Of a stretch of DNA of 9,933 nt, positions 1 through 8,145 are shown piece after piece. This DNA is from JAWLGJ01 sp041685145. GTDB lineage: Bacteria; Pseudomonadota; Alphaproteobacteria; Rhodospirillales; Magnetospirillaceae. Under the pieces are notes generated by a model. The model searched no databases, had not been told where the DNA came from, and saw only the letters and a program-made list of their open reading frames with translations. Position numbers and translations under genes: made by a program. The stretch is from the NCBI GenBank assembly GCA_041685145.1, contig JAWLGJ010000073.1:1-9933 (forward strand). The letters run 5' to 3'. Position 1 is the first letter of the stretch. Every line of letters starts with the position of its first letter.

Positions 1-900
1 GGTTATCAGCGGCTGGAGGCGGGCGGCCGCCGCGCCGTGCTCATGGACGCGCCGCCCCCGCACGAGGACGTGCGGCCCTTCTGCGACCTCTCGCGGCACC
101 TCAACCGCCTTGGCTACAGCGCGCCCCGGGTGCTGGCCACCGACATGCCGGCCGGTCTGCTGCTGCTTGAGGACTTCGGCGACGCCACCTTCGCCCGCCT
201 GCTGGACGAGGGCGCCGACCCCGCATCGCTGTACGGGCTCGCCGTCGACATGCTCGCCGATCTGCACAGCCGCGCCGACGTCGTGCCCGCCTGGCTGCCG
301 CCCTATGACGACGCCCGTCTGCTGGCCGAGGCGGCGCTGCTGGTCGACTGGTACGCGCCCGAGGCGCTGGGGGCGCCGCTGTCGGCGGCGGCGCGGCACG
401 CCTATCGCGCGGTGTGGTTCGAGGCGCTGCCGCTGGCGCGCACCGTTCCCGATACCCTGGTGCTGCGTGACTTCCACGTCGACAACCTCATGCGGCTGGA
501 GCGGCCCGGCCTCGCCGCCTGCGGGCTGCTGGATTTTCAGGACGCGGTGGCGGGGCCGCTGACCTATGACCTCATGTCGCTGCTGGAGGACGCGCGCCGC
601 GACGTCGACAAGGCGCTGGCCGACGAAATGCGCCAGCGTTACCTGCGCGCCATGACCATGCTGGACGCCGCCGCCTTCGAGGCGTCCTGGGCGGTGCTGG
701 CGGCGCAGCGCCACGCCAAGGTGATCGGCATTTTCACGCGCCTGTGGCGGCGCGACGGCAAGCCGCGCTATCTGCGCCACATCCCGCGCGTCTGGCGCCG
801 TCTGGAACGGGCGGCGGAACACCCGCAGCTTGCGCCGCTGCGCGAGTGGCTGGAGCGTCACCTGCCCCCCGAAACCCGCACGGCGCCGGAGGCGGCATGA
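1..900 (+). CDS. amgK: AmgK-type N-acetylmuramate/N-acetylglucosamine anomeric kinase, 5'-truncated by the window edge
   Basis: This is an aminoglycoside-phosphotransferase-fold sugar kinase. AmgK-family enzymes phosphorylate MurNAc (and GlcNAc) at C1 in the cytoplasm, the first committed step of the MurU peptidoglycan-recycling bypass. The reading frame is open from base 1, beginning GYQRLEAGGRRAVLMDAPPP, so the N-terminus (probably some tens of residues) lies outside the window. A GTG at 37 is not the real start, because the residues before it match the family's conserved 'RxYxRL...RAVLMDAPP' stretch. The catalytic loop is LVLRDFHVDNLM, with His159, Asp161 and Asn162 of the visible 299-residue fragment. 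The metal-binding segment LLDFQDAVAGP has DFQD at 178-181 and is followed by the family-typical YDLMSLLEDARRDV. The stop overlaps the murU start by 4 nt (ATGA), so the two are probably translationally coupled. The murU neighbour supports AmgK over a generic antibiotic phosphotransferase. Substrate choice is inferred from family and context. Confidence 0.88.
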   Translation, partial: GYQRLEAGGRRAVLMDAPPPHEDVRPFCDLSRHLNRLGYSAPRVLATDMPAGLLLLEDFGDATFARLLDEGADPASLYGLAVDMLADLHSRADVVPAWLPPYDDARLLAEAALLVDWYAPEALGAPLSAAARHAYRAVWFEALPLARTVPDTLVLRDFHVDNLMRLERPGLAACGLLDFQDAVAGPLTYDLMSLLEDARRDVDKALADEMRQRYLRAMTMLDAAAFEASWAVLAAQRHAKVIGIFTRLWRRDGKPRYLRHIPRVWRRLERAAEHPQLAPLREWLERHLPPETRTAPEAA

Positions 901-1649
901 CCGTCGACCGGGCGGGATCGGGCCCCGTGCCCCGGGTGGCGATGGTGCTGGCCGCCGGGCTGGGCACCCGGATGCGCCCGGTCACCAACCGCTGGCCGAA
1001 GCCGCTCATCAAGGTGGCGGGGCGGGCGATGATCGACCGCGTGCTCGATCACCTGGTGGCGGCGGGCGTGGAGAGGTGCGTCGTCAACCTGCACTACAAG
1101 GCCGCCATGCTGCGCGGGCACCTGGAGAAGCGCGATGACATCGCCGTCGCCTTTTCCGAGGAGCCGGACCTCCTGGACACCGGCGGCGGCGTCGCCAAGG
1201 CGCTGCCGCTGCTGGGCGAGGAGCCCTTCCTCGTGCTGAACGGCGACATGGTGTGGGTCGACGGCCCCACCCCGGCGCTGCGCCGCCTGGCGCGGCGCTG
1301 GGACGCCGGAACGATGGACGCCCTGCTGTTGATGCAGCGTTCGGCCTCGGCCTTCGGCTATGAGGGCATGGGCGATTTCTTCCTCGACCCCGTCGGGCGG
1401 CCCCGCCGCCGCCGCGAGCGCGAGGTGGCGCCGCTGCTGTTCGCGGGGGTGCAGGTACTGCACCCGCGCCTGTTCGAGGGCTGCCCGGCCGGCGCCTTCT
1501 CCTTGAACCGCCTCTACGACCGCGCCCTGGAGGCGGGGCGCCTGCGCGGGCTGGTCCACGACGGCGAGTGGTATCACGTCGGCACGCCCGAGGCCCTGGC
1601 CGAGGTGCATTCGCGCATCCTTCCCTTCCACAGCGTCAGCGACCGCTGA
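897..1649 (+). CDS. murU: MurU-type N-acetylmuramate alpha-1-phosphate uridylyltransferase
   Basis: This is a 250-residue sugar-1-phosphate nucleotidyltransferase. MurU converts MurNAc-1-phosphate plus UTP to UDP-MurNAc, returning recycled wall sugar to peptidoglycan synthesis and bypassing the fosfomycin target MurA. Visible motifs, in order, are the nucleotide-binding loop LAAGLGTRMRP (GLGTR at 21-25) with Lys35 in WPKPL, a sugar-binding DTGGG (94-98), and LNGD with metal-ligand candidate Asp117. The C-terminal block has FSLNRLYDRAL and EWYHVGTPEAL, both typical of the MurU group. The ATG at 897 is chosen because it overlaps the amgK stop as ATGA. An in-frame GTG at 927 is a less likely alternative. 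The length is close to characterised MurU enzymes, with a modest N-terminal extension (MTVDRAGSGPVPR). A relative such as glucose-1-phosphate or mannose-1-phosphate transferase is possible on the fold alone, but the amgK partner makes MurU the best call. Confidence 0.88.
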   Translation: MTVDRAGSGPVPRVAMVLAAGLGTRMRPVTNRWPKPLIKVAGRAMIDRVLDHLVAAGVERCVVNLHYKAAMLRGHLEKRDDIAVAFSEEPDLLDTGGGVAKALPLLGEEPFLVLNGDMVWVDGPTPALRRLARRWDAGTMDALLLMQRSASAFGYEGMGDFFLDPVGRPRRRREREVAPLLFAGVQVLHPRLFEGCPAGAFSLNRLYDRALEAGRLRGLVHDGEWYHVGTPEALAEVHSRILPFHSVSDR

Positions 1650-1650
1650 C

Positions 1651-4605
1651 ATGGGCGGCGGCGCGGCATTGCGGGCGGGCGTCTACTCCATCCCCGCCGG
1701 CGTGCCCTTCGTCGACGCCCTGGCCCGCGGGCTCATGGACGAGGCGGCGGGCGACGCGCTGGCGCTGTCGCGCATGGCGGTGCTGCTGCCCACCCGGCGC
1801 GCCTGCCGCGCTCTGCGCGACGCCTTCCTGCGCCTGGGGGGCGGCCGGCCGATGCTGCTGCCCCGCCTGCTGCCCCTGGGCGAAATGGACGACGAGGATC
1901 TGATGTTCGGCCCCGAGCCGGCGGGGGCCGAGGTGCTGGCCCTGCCGCCTGCGGTGCCGCCGCTGCGCCGGCAGTTGATGCTGGCGCGGCTGGTGCGGGC
2001 GCTGGGGCCGGCGCGGGGCGGGCGCGCGCCGGGCATCGATCAGGCGGCGCAGCTTGCGGCGGAACTGGCGCGCCTGCTGGACCAGGTGCAGACCGAGGGG
2101 CTCGATCTCGCCCGCCTGAAGGATCTGGTGCCGGCGCAATACGCCGAGCATTGGCAAACGACGCTGCGCTTCCTGGAGATCGTCACCGAGGCCTGGCCGC
2201 GGGTGCTGGACGAGGAAGGCTGGATCGACCCGGCGGTGCGGCGCAACGTCCTGCTGCGCGCCCAGGCGGAGGCATGGCGCAAGGCGCCGCCGAGCGCGCC
2301 CGTCATCGCCGCGGGCTCGACGGGCAGCATCCCGGCGACGGCGGCGCTGATCGAGGTCGTCGCCGGGCTGCCGCGCGGGCTGGTGGTGCTGCCGGGGCTC
2401 GACGCGGGGATGGATCCCGATTCGTGGGAGGCGCTGGAGCCGCAGCATCCGCAGTTCGGCCTCAAGCGCCTGCTGGAACGCCTGGGCCGCCGCCGCGCCG
2501 AGGTGCGGCCCTGGCCGGGCGCGCCACCGCCGCCGGCGCGGGCGCGGCTGCTGGCCGAGGCCCTGCGCCCCGCCGCCACCACCGACTCCTGGCGCGACCT
2601 GGATTTGCCTGGCGCCGACGCTGCGCTGGATGGCTTGACGCTGGTCGAGGCCGCCAATCCCCGCGAGGAGGCGGGGGCGATCGCGGTGATGCTGCGCGGG
2701 GCGCTGGAACGGCCCGGCGCCAGCGCGGCGCTGGTCACCCCCGACCGCGCCCTGGCCCGCCGCGTCGCGGCCGAGATGCGCCGCTGGGGCGTCGAGGTGG
2801 ACGACTCCGGCGGGCGGCCGTTGGCGGTGACGCCGCCGGGCGTGTTCCTGCGCCTGACCGCCGAGATGGTGGCCGAGGAGTTCGCGCCGCACCCGCTGCT
2901 GGCGGCCCTGAAGCACCCGCTGGCCGCCGGCGGCCTGGAGGCGCCCGCTTTCCGCCGTCGCGTGCGGCGGCTGGAACGGGCGGTGCTGCGTGGGCCCCGG
3001 CCGCCGCCGGGCATCGCCGGCCTGCGCGCCGGCCTGGGCGCCGGGCATTCCTTGTCCGGCTGGCTGGCGGGGCTGGCGGAGGACGCCGCCGAACTGGCGG
3101 CGCTGATGGCGCGCCCGGCGGCGCCGCTGGCGGCGTTGGCGCGCGCCCATGTCGCCTTTGCCGAGGCGCTGGCCGCCGACGACCGTCACCAGGGGCCGGA
3201 ACGTCTGTGGCACGGCGACGACGGCGAGGCGGCGGCGCGCTTCGTCGCCGACCTGCTGGAGGCGGCGCCGGTGCTGGAGGAGGTGCCGGGGCGCGCCTAT
3301 CCGGCGCTGCTGGAGACGCTGATGGCGGGCGCGGTGGTGCGGCCGACCTGGGGCGGGCATCCGCGCCTGCACATCTGGGGGCCGCTGGAGGCGCGGCTGC
3401 AGCACGCCGACCGCCTAGTCCTCGGCGGCCTCAACGAGGGCACCTGGCCGCCCGAGGCCGCCGCCGACCCCTGGATGAGCCGCCCCATGCGCCGCGACTT
3501 CGGGCTGCCGGCGCCCGAGCGCCGCATCGGGCTTGCCGCCCATGATTTCGTGCAGCTTGCCTGCGCGTCCGAGGTGGTGCTGACGCGGGCGCTGAAGGCC
3601 GAGGGCTCGCCAACGGTGCCGTCGCGCTGGCTGCTGCGCCTGGAGGCGGTGCTGACGGCCGCCGGGCTCGACAAGGGGCGCCTGCGCGCGCCCTGGCAGG
3701 CGTGGTTCGCGGGCCTGGACCGGCCGGACGCCATCCGCCCCCACGGGCCGCCGGCGCCGTGCCCGCCGGTGGCGGCGCGGCCACGGGCGCTGTCGGCCAC
3801 CCAGATCGAGACCTGGATGCGCGATCCCTATGCCGTCTACGCCCGTCATGTCCTGGGATTGCGGGCGCTGGAGGCCATCGACGCCGACCCCGGCGCCGCC
3901 GACTACGGCACCATCGTTCACGCGGCGCTGGAAGCCTTTTTCCGCGACCATCCCCGCCGCCTGCCGCCCGACGCCGCCGCGCGGCTGCTGGCCAGCGGGC
4001 GGGCCGCCTTCGCCGAGGTCATGGACCGGCCGGGGGTGTGGGCCTTCTGGTGGCCGCGCTTCCGGCGCATCGCCGCCTGGGTGGCGGCGCACGAGGCCGA
4101 GGCCGGCGCCGACGTCGCCGAACGCTTCTGCGAGGCCTGGGGGGAATTGGCGATCGACGCCCCCGGCGGCCCGTTCTCGCTGAAGGCCAAGGCCGACCGC
4201 ATCGACCGACTCGTCGACGGCACCCTGGCGGTGATCGACTACAAGACCGGCGCCCCGCCGACCGCCAAGGAGGTCAAGGCCGGCTTCGCGCCGCAACTGC
4301 CGCTGGAGGCAGCGATCGCCCGCGCCGGCGGCTTTCGCGGCATTCCCGCCGCGCCGGTGGCGCGCCTGCGCTACTGGCGCTTGTCGGGGGGCGAGCCCGC
4401 CGGCAAGGAAACCAGCGCCGGCGACGACGCCGACGCCCTGGCCGCCGACGCCCTGGCCAATCTGGCGGCACTGGTGGCGGTGTTCGACCGCCCCGAAACC
4501 CCCTACGAGGCCCGCCCCCGCCCCGACAAGGCGCCGCGCTTCTCCGACTACGAGCATCTGGCGCGGGTGAAGGAATGGGCCGCCGGCGCCGAGGAGGGGG
4601 AATGA
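1651..4605 (+). CDS. addB: AddB subunit of the AddAB helicase-nuclease (alphaproteobacterial type)
   Basis: This is the 984-residue partner of AddA in the cytoplasmic complex that unwinds and resects double-strand DNA ends to load RecA. The N-terminus, GVYSIPAGVPFVDALARGL, is the alphaproteobacterial AddB signature. It sits where other AddB proteins carry a Walker A loop, but no GxxGxGKT is present, so this helicase-like half is probably not an ATPase. The middle has the conserved LHIWGPLEARLQHADRLVL and GGLNEGTWP. A RecB-family nuclease domain occupies about residues 710-910. It begins SATQIETWMRDPYAVYARH and contains His757 in GTIVHAALEAFF, Asp849 in KADRIDRL, the catalytic DYKTG (Asp863, Lys865) and QLPLEAAI. 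No cysteine follows the nuclease core, so the Fe-S staple of Firmicutes AddB is absent. The ATG lies 1 nt after the murU stop and has no clear Shine-Dalgarno sequence, consistent with coupled translation. A TTG at 1669 is an alternative start. The stop overlaps addA by 4 nt. Confidence 0.95.
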   Translation: MGGGAALRAGVYSIPAGVPFVDALARGLMDEAAGDALALSRMAVLLPTRRACRALRDAFLRLGGGRPMLLPRLLPLGEMDDEDLMFGPEPAGAEVLALPPAVPPLRRQLMLARLVRALGPARGGRAPGIDQAAQLAAELARLLDQVQTEGLDLARLKDLVPAQYAEHWQTTLRFLEIVTEAWPRVLDEEGWIDPAVRRNVLLRAQAEAWRKAPPSAPVIAAGSTGSIPATAALIEVVAGLPRGLVVLPGLDAGMDPDSWEALEPQHPQFGLKRLLERLGRRRAEVRPWPGAPPPPARARLLAEALRPAATTDSWRDLDLPGADAALDGLTLVEAANPREEAGAIAVMLRGALERPGASAALVTPDRALARRVAAEMRRWGVEVDDSGGRPLAVTPPGVFLRLTAEMVAEEFAPHPLLAALKHPLAAGGLEAPAFRRRVRRLERAVLRGPRPPPGIAGLRAGLGAGHSLSGWLAGLAEDAAELAALMARPAAPLAALARAHVAFAEALAADDRHQGPERLWHGDDGEAAARFVADLLEAAPVLEEVPGRAYPALLETLMAGAVVRPTWGGHPRLHIWGPLEARLQHADRLVLGGLNEGTWPPEAAADPWMSRPMRRDFGLPAPERRIGLAAHDFVQLACASEVVLTRALKAEGSPTVPSRWLLRLEAVLTAAGLDKGRLRAPWQAWFAGLDRPDAIRPHGPPAPCPPVAARPRALSATQIETWMRDPYAVYARHVLGLRALEAIDADPGAADYGTIVHAALEAFFRDHPRRLPPDAAARLLASGRAAFAEVMDRPGVWAFWWPRFRRIAAWVAAHEAEAGADVAERFCEAWGELAIDAPGGPFSLKAKADRIDRLVDGTLAVIDYKTGAPPTAKEVKAGFAPQLPLEAAIARAGGFRGIPAAPVARLRYWRLSGGEPAGKETSAGDDADALAADALANLAALVAVFDRPETPYEARPRPDKAPRFSDYEHLARVKEWAAGAEEGE
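4591..4601 (+). promoter_or_regulatory. Ribosome binding site that fixes the addA start
   Basis: The purine run GAGGAGGGGGA inside the last codons of addB lies directly before the ATG at 4602. The GAGG core is about 7 nt from the start. It supports the ATG that overlaps the addB stop, rather than the many upstream in-frame start codons in the long open frame that runs back to 3702. Confidence 0.75.
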
Positions 4606-7600
4606 GCCACCAGCGCCACGACCCCCGCATCCCCCAGCGCGTCGCCGCCGACCCGCGGGTGTCGGCCTGGGTGCAGGCCTCGGCGGGCACCGGCAAGACC
4701 AAGGTGCTCACCGACCGGGTGCTGTCGTTGCTGGTGGACGGCACCGCGCCGCAGCGCATCCTGTGCCTGACCTTCACCAAGGCCGCCGCCGCCGAAATGG
4801 CCAACCGCCTGGCCCGGCGCCTGTCCGGATGGGCCATCGCCGCCGACGCGGAGCTGGAGGCCGACCTGCGTGACCTGCTGGGGCGCGAGGCCGACGCCGA
4901 GGAGCGCGTACGGGCGCGGCGGCTGTTCGCGGCGGTGCTGGACTGCCCCGGCGGCATGAAGATCCAGACCATTCATGCCTTTTGCCAGTCGCTGCTGCGC
5001 CGCTTTCCGCTGGAGGCGGGGGTGGCACCGCATTTCGCCATCATGGACGAACGCCGTGCCGCCGAAATGATGGCCGCGGCGCGCGAGGCGATGCTGCGGC
5101 AGGCCCGCGACGATTACGACGGCGACGGCGACGGCGACGGCGGTGGCACCGTCGGCCGGGCGCTGGCCCTGGTCAGCCTGTGGGCGGGGGAGGACGGCCT
5201 GACCGCGCTGCTGGCCGACCTGGCGACCGAGCGCGGGCGCCTGCGCCGCCAGTTCCGGCGCGGCGGCGGGCTGGCGGGCGCGGTGGCGGAGGTGCGGCGA
5301 TGCCTGGGCCTGGCGCCGGACGAGACGCCGGAGGCCATCATCGCCGCCGCCTGCGACGATGCCGCCTTCGACGGCAGTGCCTGCCGGGCGGCGCTGGCGC
5401 TTCTGTTCGGCGGCAAACCTTCGGACGTGAAGACCGCCGAGAAGATCGCCCCCTGGCTGGCCGCCGACGCGGCGGGCCGCGCGCGGGGCTTCGAATCCTA
5501 TTGTTTGGCCTTTCTCACCGGCGAAGGGGCCGTGCGCAAGCGGCTGGCCACCGCCGGCTGCGCCGCCGCCCTGCCGGCGCTGGAGGCCGAGGCCGAACGG
5601 CTGCTGGCGGTGCGCGAACGCTGGAAGGCGGCGCGGGTGGCCGAGGCGACGGCGGCGCTGCTGACCCTCGCCGAGGCGATGCTGGCCAGCTACGAGGCCG
5701 CCAAGACGGCGCGGGCGCTGCTGGATTACGACGACCTCATCCTTGCCGCCCGCGACCTGCTGGCCGGCACGCGCGGCGACGCCGCCTGGGTGCTCTATAA
5801 GCTGGACGGCGGCATCGACCACATTCTTATCGACGAGGCCCAGGACACCAACCCCGACCAGTGGGCGGTGGTGCGGGCGCTGACCGACGAGTTCTTCGCC
5901 GGGCGCGGCGCCGCCGAGGACCGCCTGCGCACCGTCTTCGCGGTCGGCGATTCCAAGCAGTCGATCTACAGCTTCCAGCGCGCCGACCCCGCCGCCTTCG
6001 CCGCCATGCACGCGCGCCTGTCCGCCCAGGTGCCGGAGGCCGAGGCCCGCTGGGAGACGGTGGCGCTGCGCGTTTCCTTCCGCTCGGTGCGGGCGGTCCT
6101 GGATGCGGTCGACAGCGTCTTCAACCGCCCCGTCGCCGCCAACGGCGTCGTGCCGGAGGGCGAGACGATGACCCACATTCCCTGGCGCGACGGCGACGGC
6201 GGGCTGGTGGAACTGTGGCCGCCGGAGGCGCCGGCGCCGGCCGACGCCCTCGACGAATGGAAACCGCCCGTCGAGCGTATTCGCGGCGACAATCCCCGCG
6301 CCCGCCTGGCACGGGGCGTCGCACGGCGCATCAAGGCGATGGTCGGGGCCGAGACGCTGGCTTCGAAGGGGCGGCCGATCCGTCCCGGCGACATCCTTGT
6401 GTTGGTGCGCCGTCGCAACGCCTTCGTCGAGGAACTGGTGCGGGAGTTGAAGGCGCTCGACGTGCCGGTGGCCGGCACCGACCGGCTGGTGCTGACCGAG
6501 CAGCTTGCCGTCATGGATCTGGTGGCGCTGGGCAACGCGCTGCTGCTGCCCGACGACGACCTGACCCTGGCGACGGTGCTGAAGGGGCCGCTGTTCGGCC
6601 TGAGCGAAGACGATCTGTTCCGCCTCGCCCACGGCCGCACCGGCACCCTCTGGCAGGCGCTGAAGGACGTCGCCGAGGCGTTTCCCGACGCCCACCGGCT
6701 GTTCGCCGAGCTTCTGGCCCTCGCCGACCGGGTGCCGCCGCACGAGTTGTTCGCCGACGTGCTGGCGCGGCGCGGCGGCCGGCGGCGGCTGGTGGCGCGG
6801 CTGGGCTGGGAGGCCGAGGACGCCCTGGACGAGTTCATGGCACTCGCCCTCGCCTATGAACGCGAGCACGCGCCCTCGCTGCAAGGCTTCCTGCGCTGGC
6901 TGGACAGCGGCGCCGTCGAAATCCGCCGCGACATGGAGCAGGGGGCCGACGCCGTGCGGGTGATGACCGTGCACGGCGCCAAGGGGTTGCAGGCGCCGGT
7001 GGTGTTCCTGCCCGACACCATGCAGGTGCCGCGCGACCTGCCGCGGCTGCTGTGGATGGGGGCGCCCGACGAGGAAACCCTGGTATGGGCGCCGCGCAAG
7101 GGGGTGATGGACCCGGCCTGCCGCGCCGCCGCCGAGGCGGCGCGGGTGGCGCAGATGCAGGAATACCGCCGCCTGCTCTATGTCGCCATGACCCGCGCCG
7201 AGGATCGCCTTTATGTGTGCGGCTGGGAGACACGGCAGGCGGCGCCCGAGGGCTGCTGGTACGACCTGGTGAGGACGGGGCTGCAGCCCCTGGCCGACGA
7301 CGCGGCCGAGGAGGGGGCGGTGCTGCGGCTGACCTGCCCGCAAAGTCGGGAACCGGCGGCGGCGCCACCTGCCCCGGCCGCGGCGGCGGTGCCGCCGGCG
7401 CCGGACTGGCTGCGCCGCGCCCCGCCCGCCGAGGCGTCGCCGCCGCGCCCGCTGGCGCCGTCGCGCCCCGAGGGCGAGGAGCCGCCGGTGCGCTCGCCGC
7501 TGGGCCCCGACGACGGCTGGCGCTTTCGGCGCGGGCGCATCATCCACCGCTTGTTGCAGTCCCTGCCCGAGGTGCCGCGCGAGCACCGCAGCCGGGTGGC

Positions 7601-8021
7601 GGCGCGCTTTCTCGCCCGCCCCGGCCTGGAACTGCCGCACTCGGTGCAGGCAGAAATCGGCGCCGAGGTTGCGGCGGTACTGGACGACCCCGATTTCGCC
7701 GCCATCTTCGGCCCCGGCAGCCAGGCCGAGGTGCCGGTGGTGGGGCTGCTGGGCGAGCGGGTGGTGTCGGGACAGGTGGACCGGCTGGTGGTCACCGACG
7801 AGGCCGTGCTGGTGGTGGATTACAAGACCAACCGCCCGCCGCCGCGCCGGGTCGACGAGGTGGCGCCGGCCTATCTGCGCCAGATGGCCGCCTACCGCGC
7901 CGCCCTGGCCTGCGTCTACCCCGGCCGGGCCATCCGTTGCGCGCTGTTGTGGACCGACGGCCCCACCTTGATGCCGCTGCCGGCGGCGCGGCTCGACGAC
8001 GCGCTGGCGGGGCTGGGCTGA
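4602..8021 (+). CDS. addA: AddA, UvrD/Rep-type helicase-nuclease subunit of AddAB
   Basis: This 1139-residue protein is the ATP-driven motor and one of the two nucleases of AddAB, the functional equivalent of RecBCD in alphaproteobacteria. Superfamily 1A helicase motifs are complete and in order: Walker A ASAGTGKT (26-33); motif Ia LTFTKAAAAEMANR; a conserved IQTIHAFCQSLLRRFPLEAG; motif II DEAQD (411-415); motif III VGDSKQSIYSF (448-458); motif IV VSFRS; motif V VHGAKGLQ (790-797); motif VI YVAMTRAED (860-868). After a Pro/Ala-rich linker (about 910-970) comes a RecB-family nuclease domain with GRIIHRLLQ (His982), GQVDRLVV (Asp1060), VVDYKTN (Asp1073, Lys1075) and QMAAYRAAL, so both activities look intact. 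An acidic-glycine run, DGDGDGDG at 173-180, is encoded by a hexanucleotide repeat. The frame stays open far upstream of 4602, but the ATGA overlap, the Shine-Dalgarno sequence and the family-like N-terminus fix the start. Length fits the family. Confidence 0.97.
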   Translation: MSHQRHDPRIPQRVAADPRVSAWVQASAGTGKTKVLTDRVLSLLVDGTAPQRILCLTFTKAAAAEMANRLARRLSGWAIAADAELEADLRDLLGREADAEERVRARRLFAAVLDCPGGMKIQTIHAFCQSLLRRFPLEAGVAPHFAIMDERRAAEMMAAAREAMLRQARDDYDGDGDGDGGGTVGRALALVSLWAGEDGLTALLADLATERGRLRRQFRRGGGLAGAVAEVRRCLGLAPDETPEAIIAAACDDAAFDGSACRAALALLFGGKPSDVKTAEKIAPWLAADAAGRARGFESYCLAFLTGEGAVRKRLATAGCAAALPALEAEAERLLAVRERWKAARVAEATAALLTLAEAMLASYEAAKTARALLDYDDLILAARDLLAGTRGDAAWVLYKLDGGIDHILIDEAQDTNPDQWAVVRALTDEFFAGRGAAEDRLRTVFAVGDSKQSIYSFQRADPAAFAAMHARLSAQVPEAEARWETVALRVSFRSVRAVLDAVDSVFNRPVAANGVVPEGETMTHIPWRDGDGGLVELWPPEAPAPADALDEWKPPVERIRGDNPRARLARGVARRIKAMVGAETLASKGRPIRPGDILVLVRRRNAFVEELVRELKALDVPVAGTDRLVLTEQLAVMDLVALGNALLLPDDDLTLATVLKGPLFGLSEDDLFRLAHGRTGTLWQALKDVAEAFPDAHRLFAELLALADRVPPHELFADVLARRGGRRRLVARLGWEAEDALDEFMALALAYEREHAPSLQGFLRWLDSGAVEIRRDMEQGADAVRVMTVHGAKGLQAPVVFLPDTMQVPRDLPRLLWMGAPDEETLVWAPRKGVMDPACRAAAEAARVAQMQEYRRLLYVAMTRAEDRLYVCGWETRQAAPEGCWYDLVRTGLQPLADDAAEEGAVLRLTCPQSREPAAAPPAPAAAAVPPAPDWLRRAPPAEASPPRPLAPSRPEGEEPPVRSPLGPDDGWRFRRGRIIHRLLQSLPEVPREHRSRVAARFLARPGLELPHSVQAEIGAEVAAVLDDPDFAAIFGPGSQAEVPVVGLLGERVVSGQVDRLVVTDEAVLVVDYKTNRPPPRRVDEVAPAYLRQMAAYRAALACVYPGRAIRCALLWTDGPTLMPLPAARLDDALAGLG
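5118..5141 (+). repeat. Four tandem copies of GACGGC inside addA
   Basis: The hexamer GACGGC is repeated four times without error and is followed by a decayed GGTGGC. It encodes (Asp-Gly)4 at residues 173-180 of AddA, in the region between helicase motifs Ia and II. The reading frame is kept for any whole number of units, so copy-number change would lengthen or shorten an acidic flexible loop rather than break the gene. No regulatory role is visible. Confidence 0.8.
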
Positions 8022-8049
8022 GGGTTCGGGCCCCTGCCGGGTGCGTTGC

Positions 8050-8078
8050 TTGACGGGTTCATACGCGCTCCCTAAAGT
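8050..8078 (+). promoter_or_regulatory. Probable sigma70-type promoter of trxA
   Basis: TTGACG at 8050-8055 matches the -35 consensus at 5 of 6 bases. TAAAGT at 8073-8078 matches the -10 consensus at 4 of 6. They are separated by exactly 17 nt. The site lies in the 124-nt gap between addA and trxA, about 70 nt before the trxA ATG, so the transcript would carry a leader of about 60 nt. This is the best promoter-like sequence in the window. It is inferred from sequence only. Confidence 0.6.
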
Positions 8079-8145
8079 GGCCGCCAGGGGCATGGCCGGC
8101 AGCCCTTGAGCCCCGCCCGTTTCGGCAATCCGAGGAAGGTTTTCC

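Noticed and set aside
744..896. Upstream extension of the murU frame into amgK
   Set aside because: The translation is Ala/Pro/Arg-rich and unlike MurU. The ATG at 897 overlaps the amgK stop in the usual coupled manner.
3702..4601. A 300-codon upstream extension of the addA frame
   Set aside because: It overlaps addB in another frame and reads as low-complexity Arg/Gly/Ala sequence. The family N-terminus, the ribosome binding site and the ATGA overlap place the start at 4602.
4730..7815. E. coli-type Chi octamers GCTGGTGG within addA (for example 4730, 7784 and 7808)
   Set aside because: They arise from frequent CTG-GTG (Leu-Val) codons, and the Chi sequence used by alphaproteobacterial AddAB need not be the E. 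coli one.
8021..8035. AGGG...CCCT hairpin just after addA as a terminator
   Set aside because: The stem is only 4 bp and no T-run follows, so it does not support termination.
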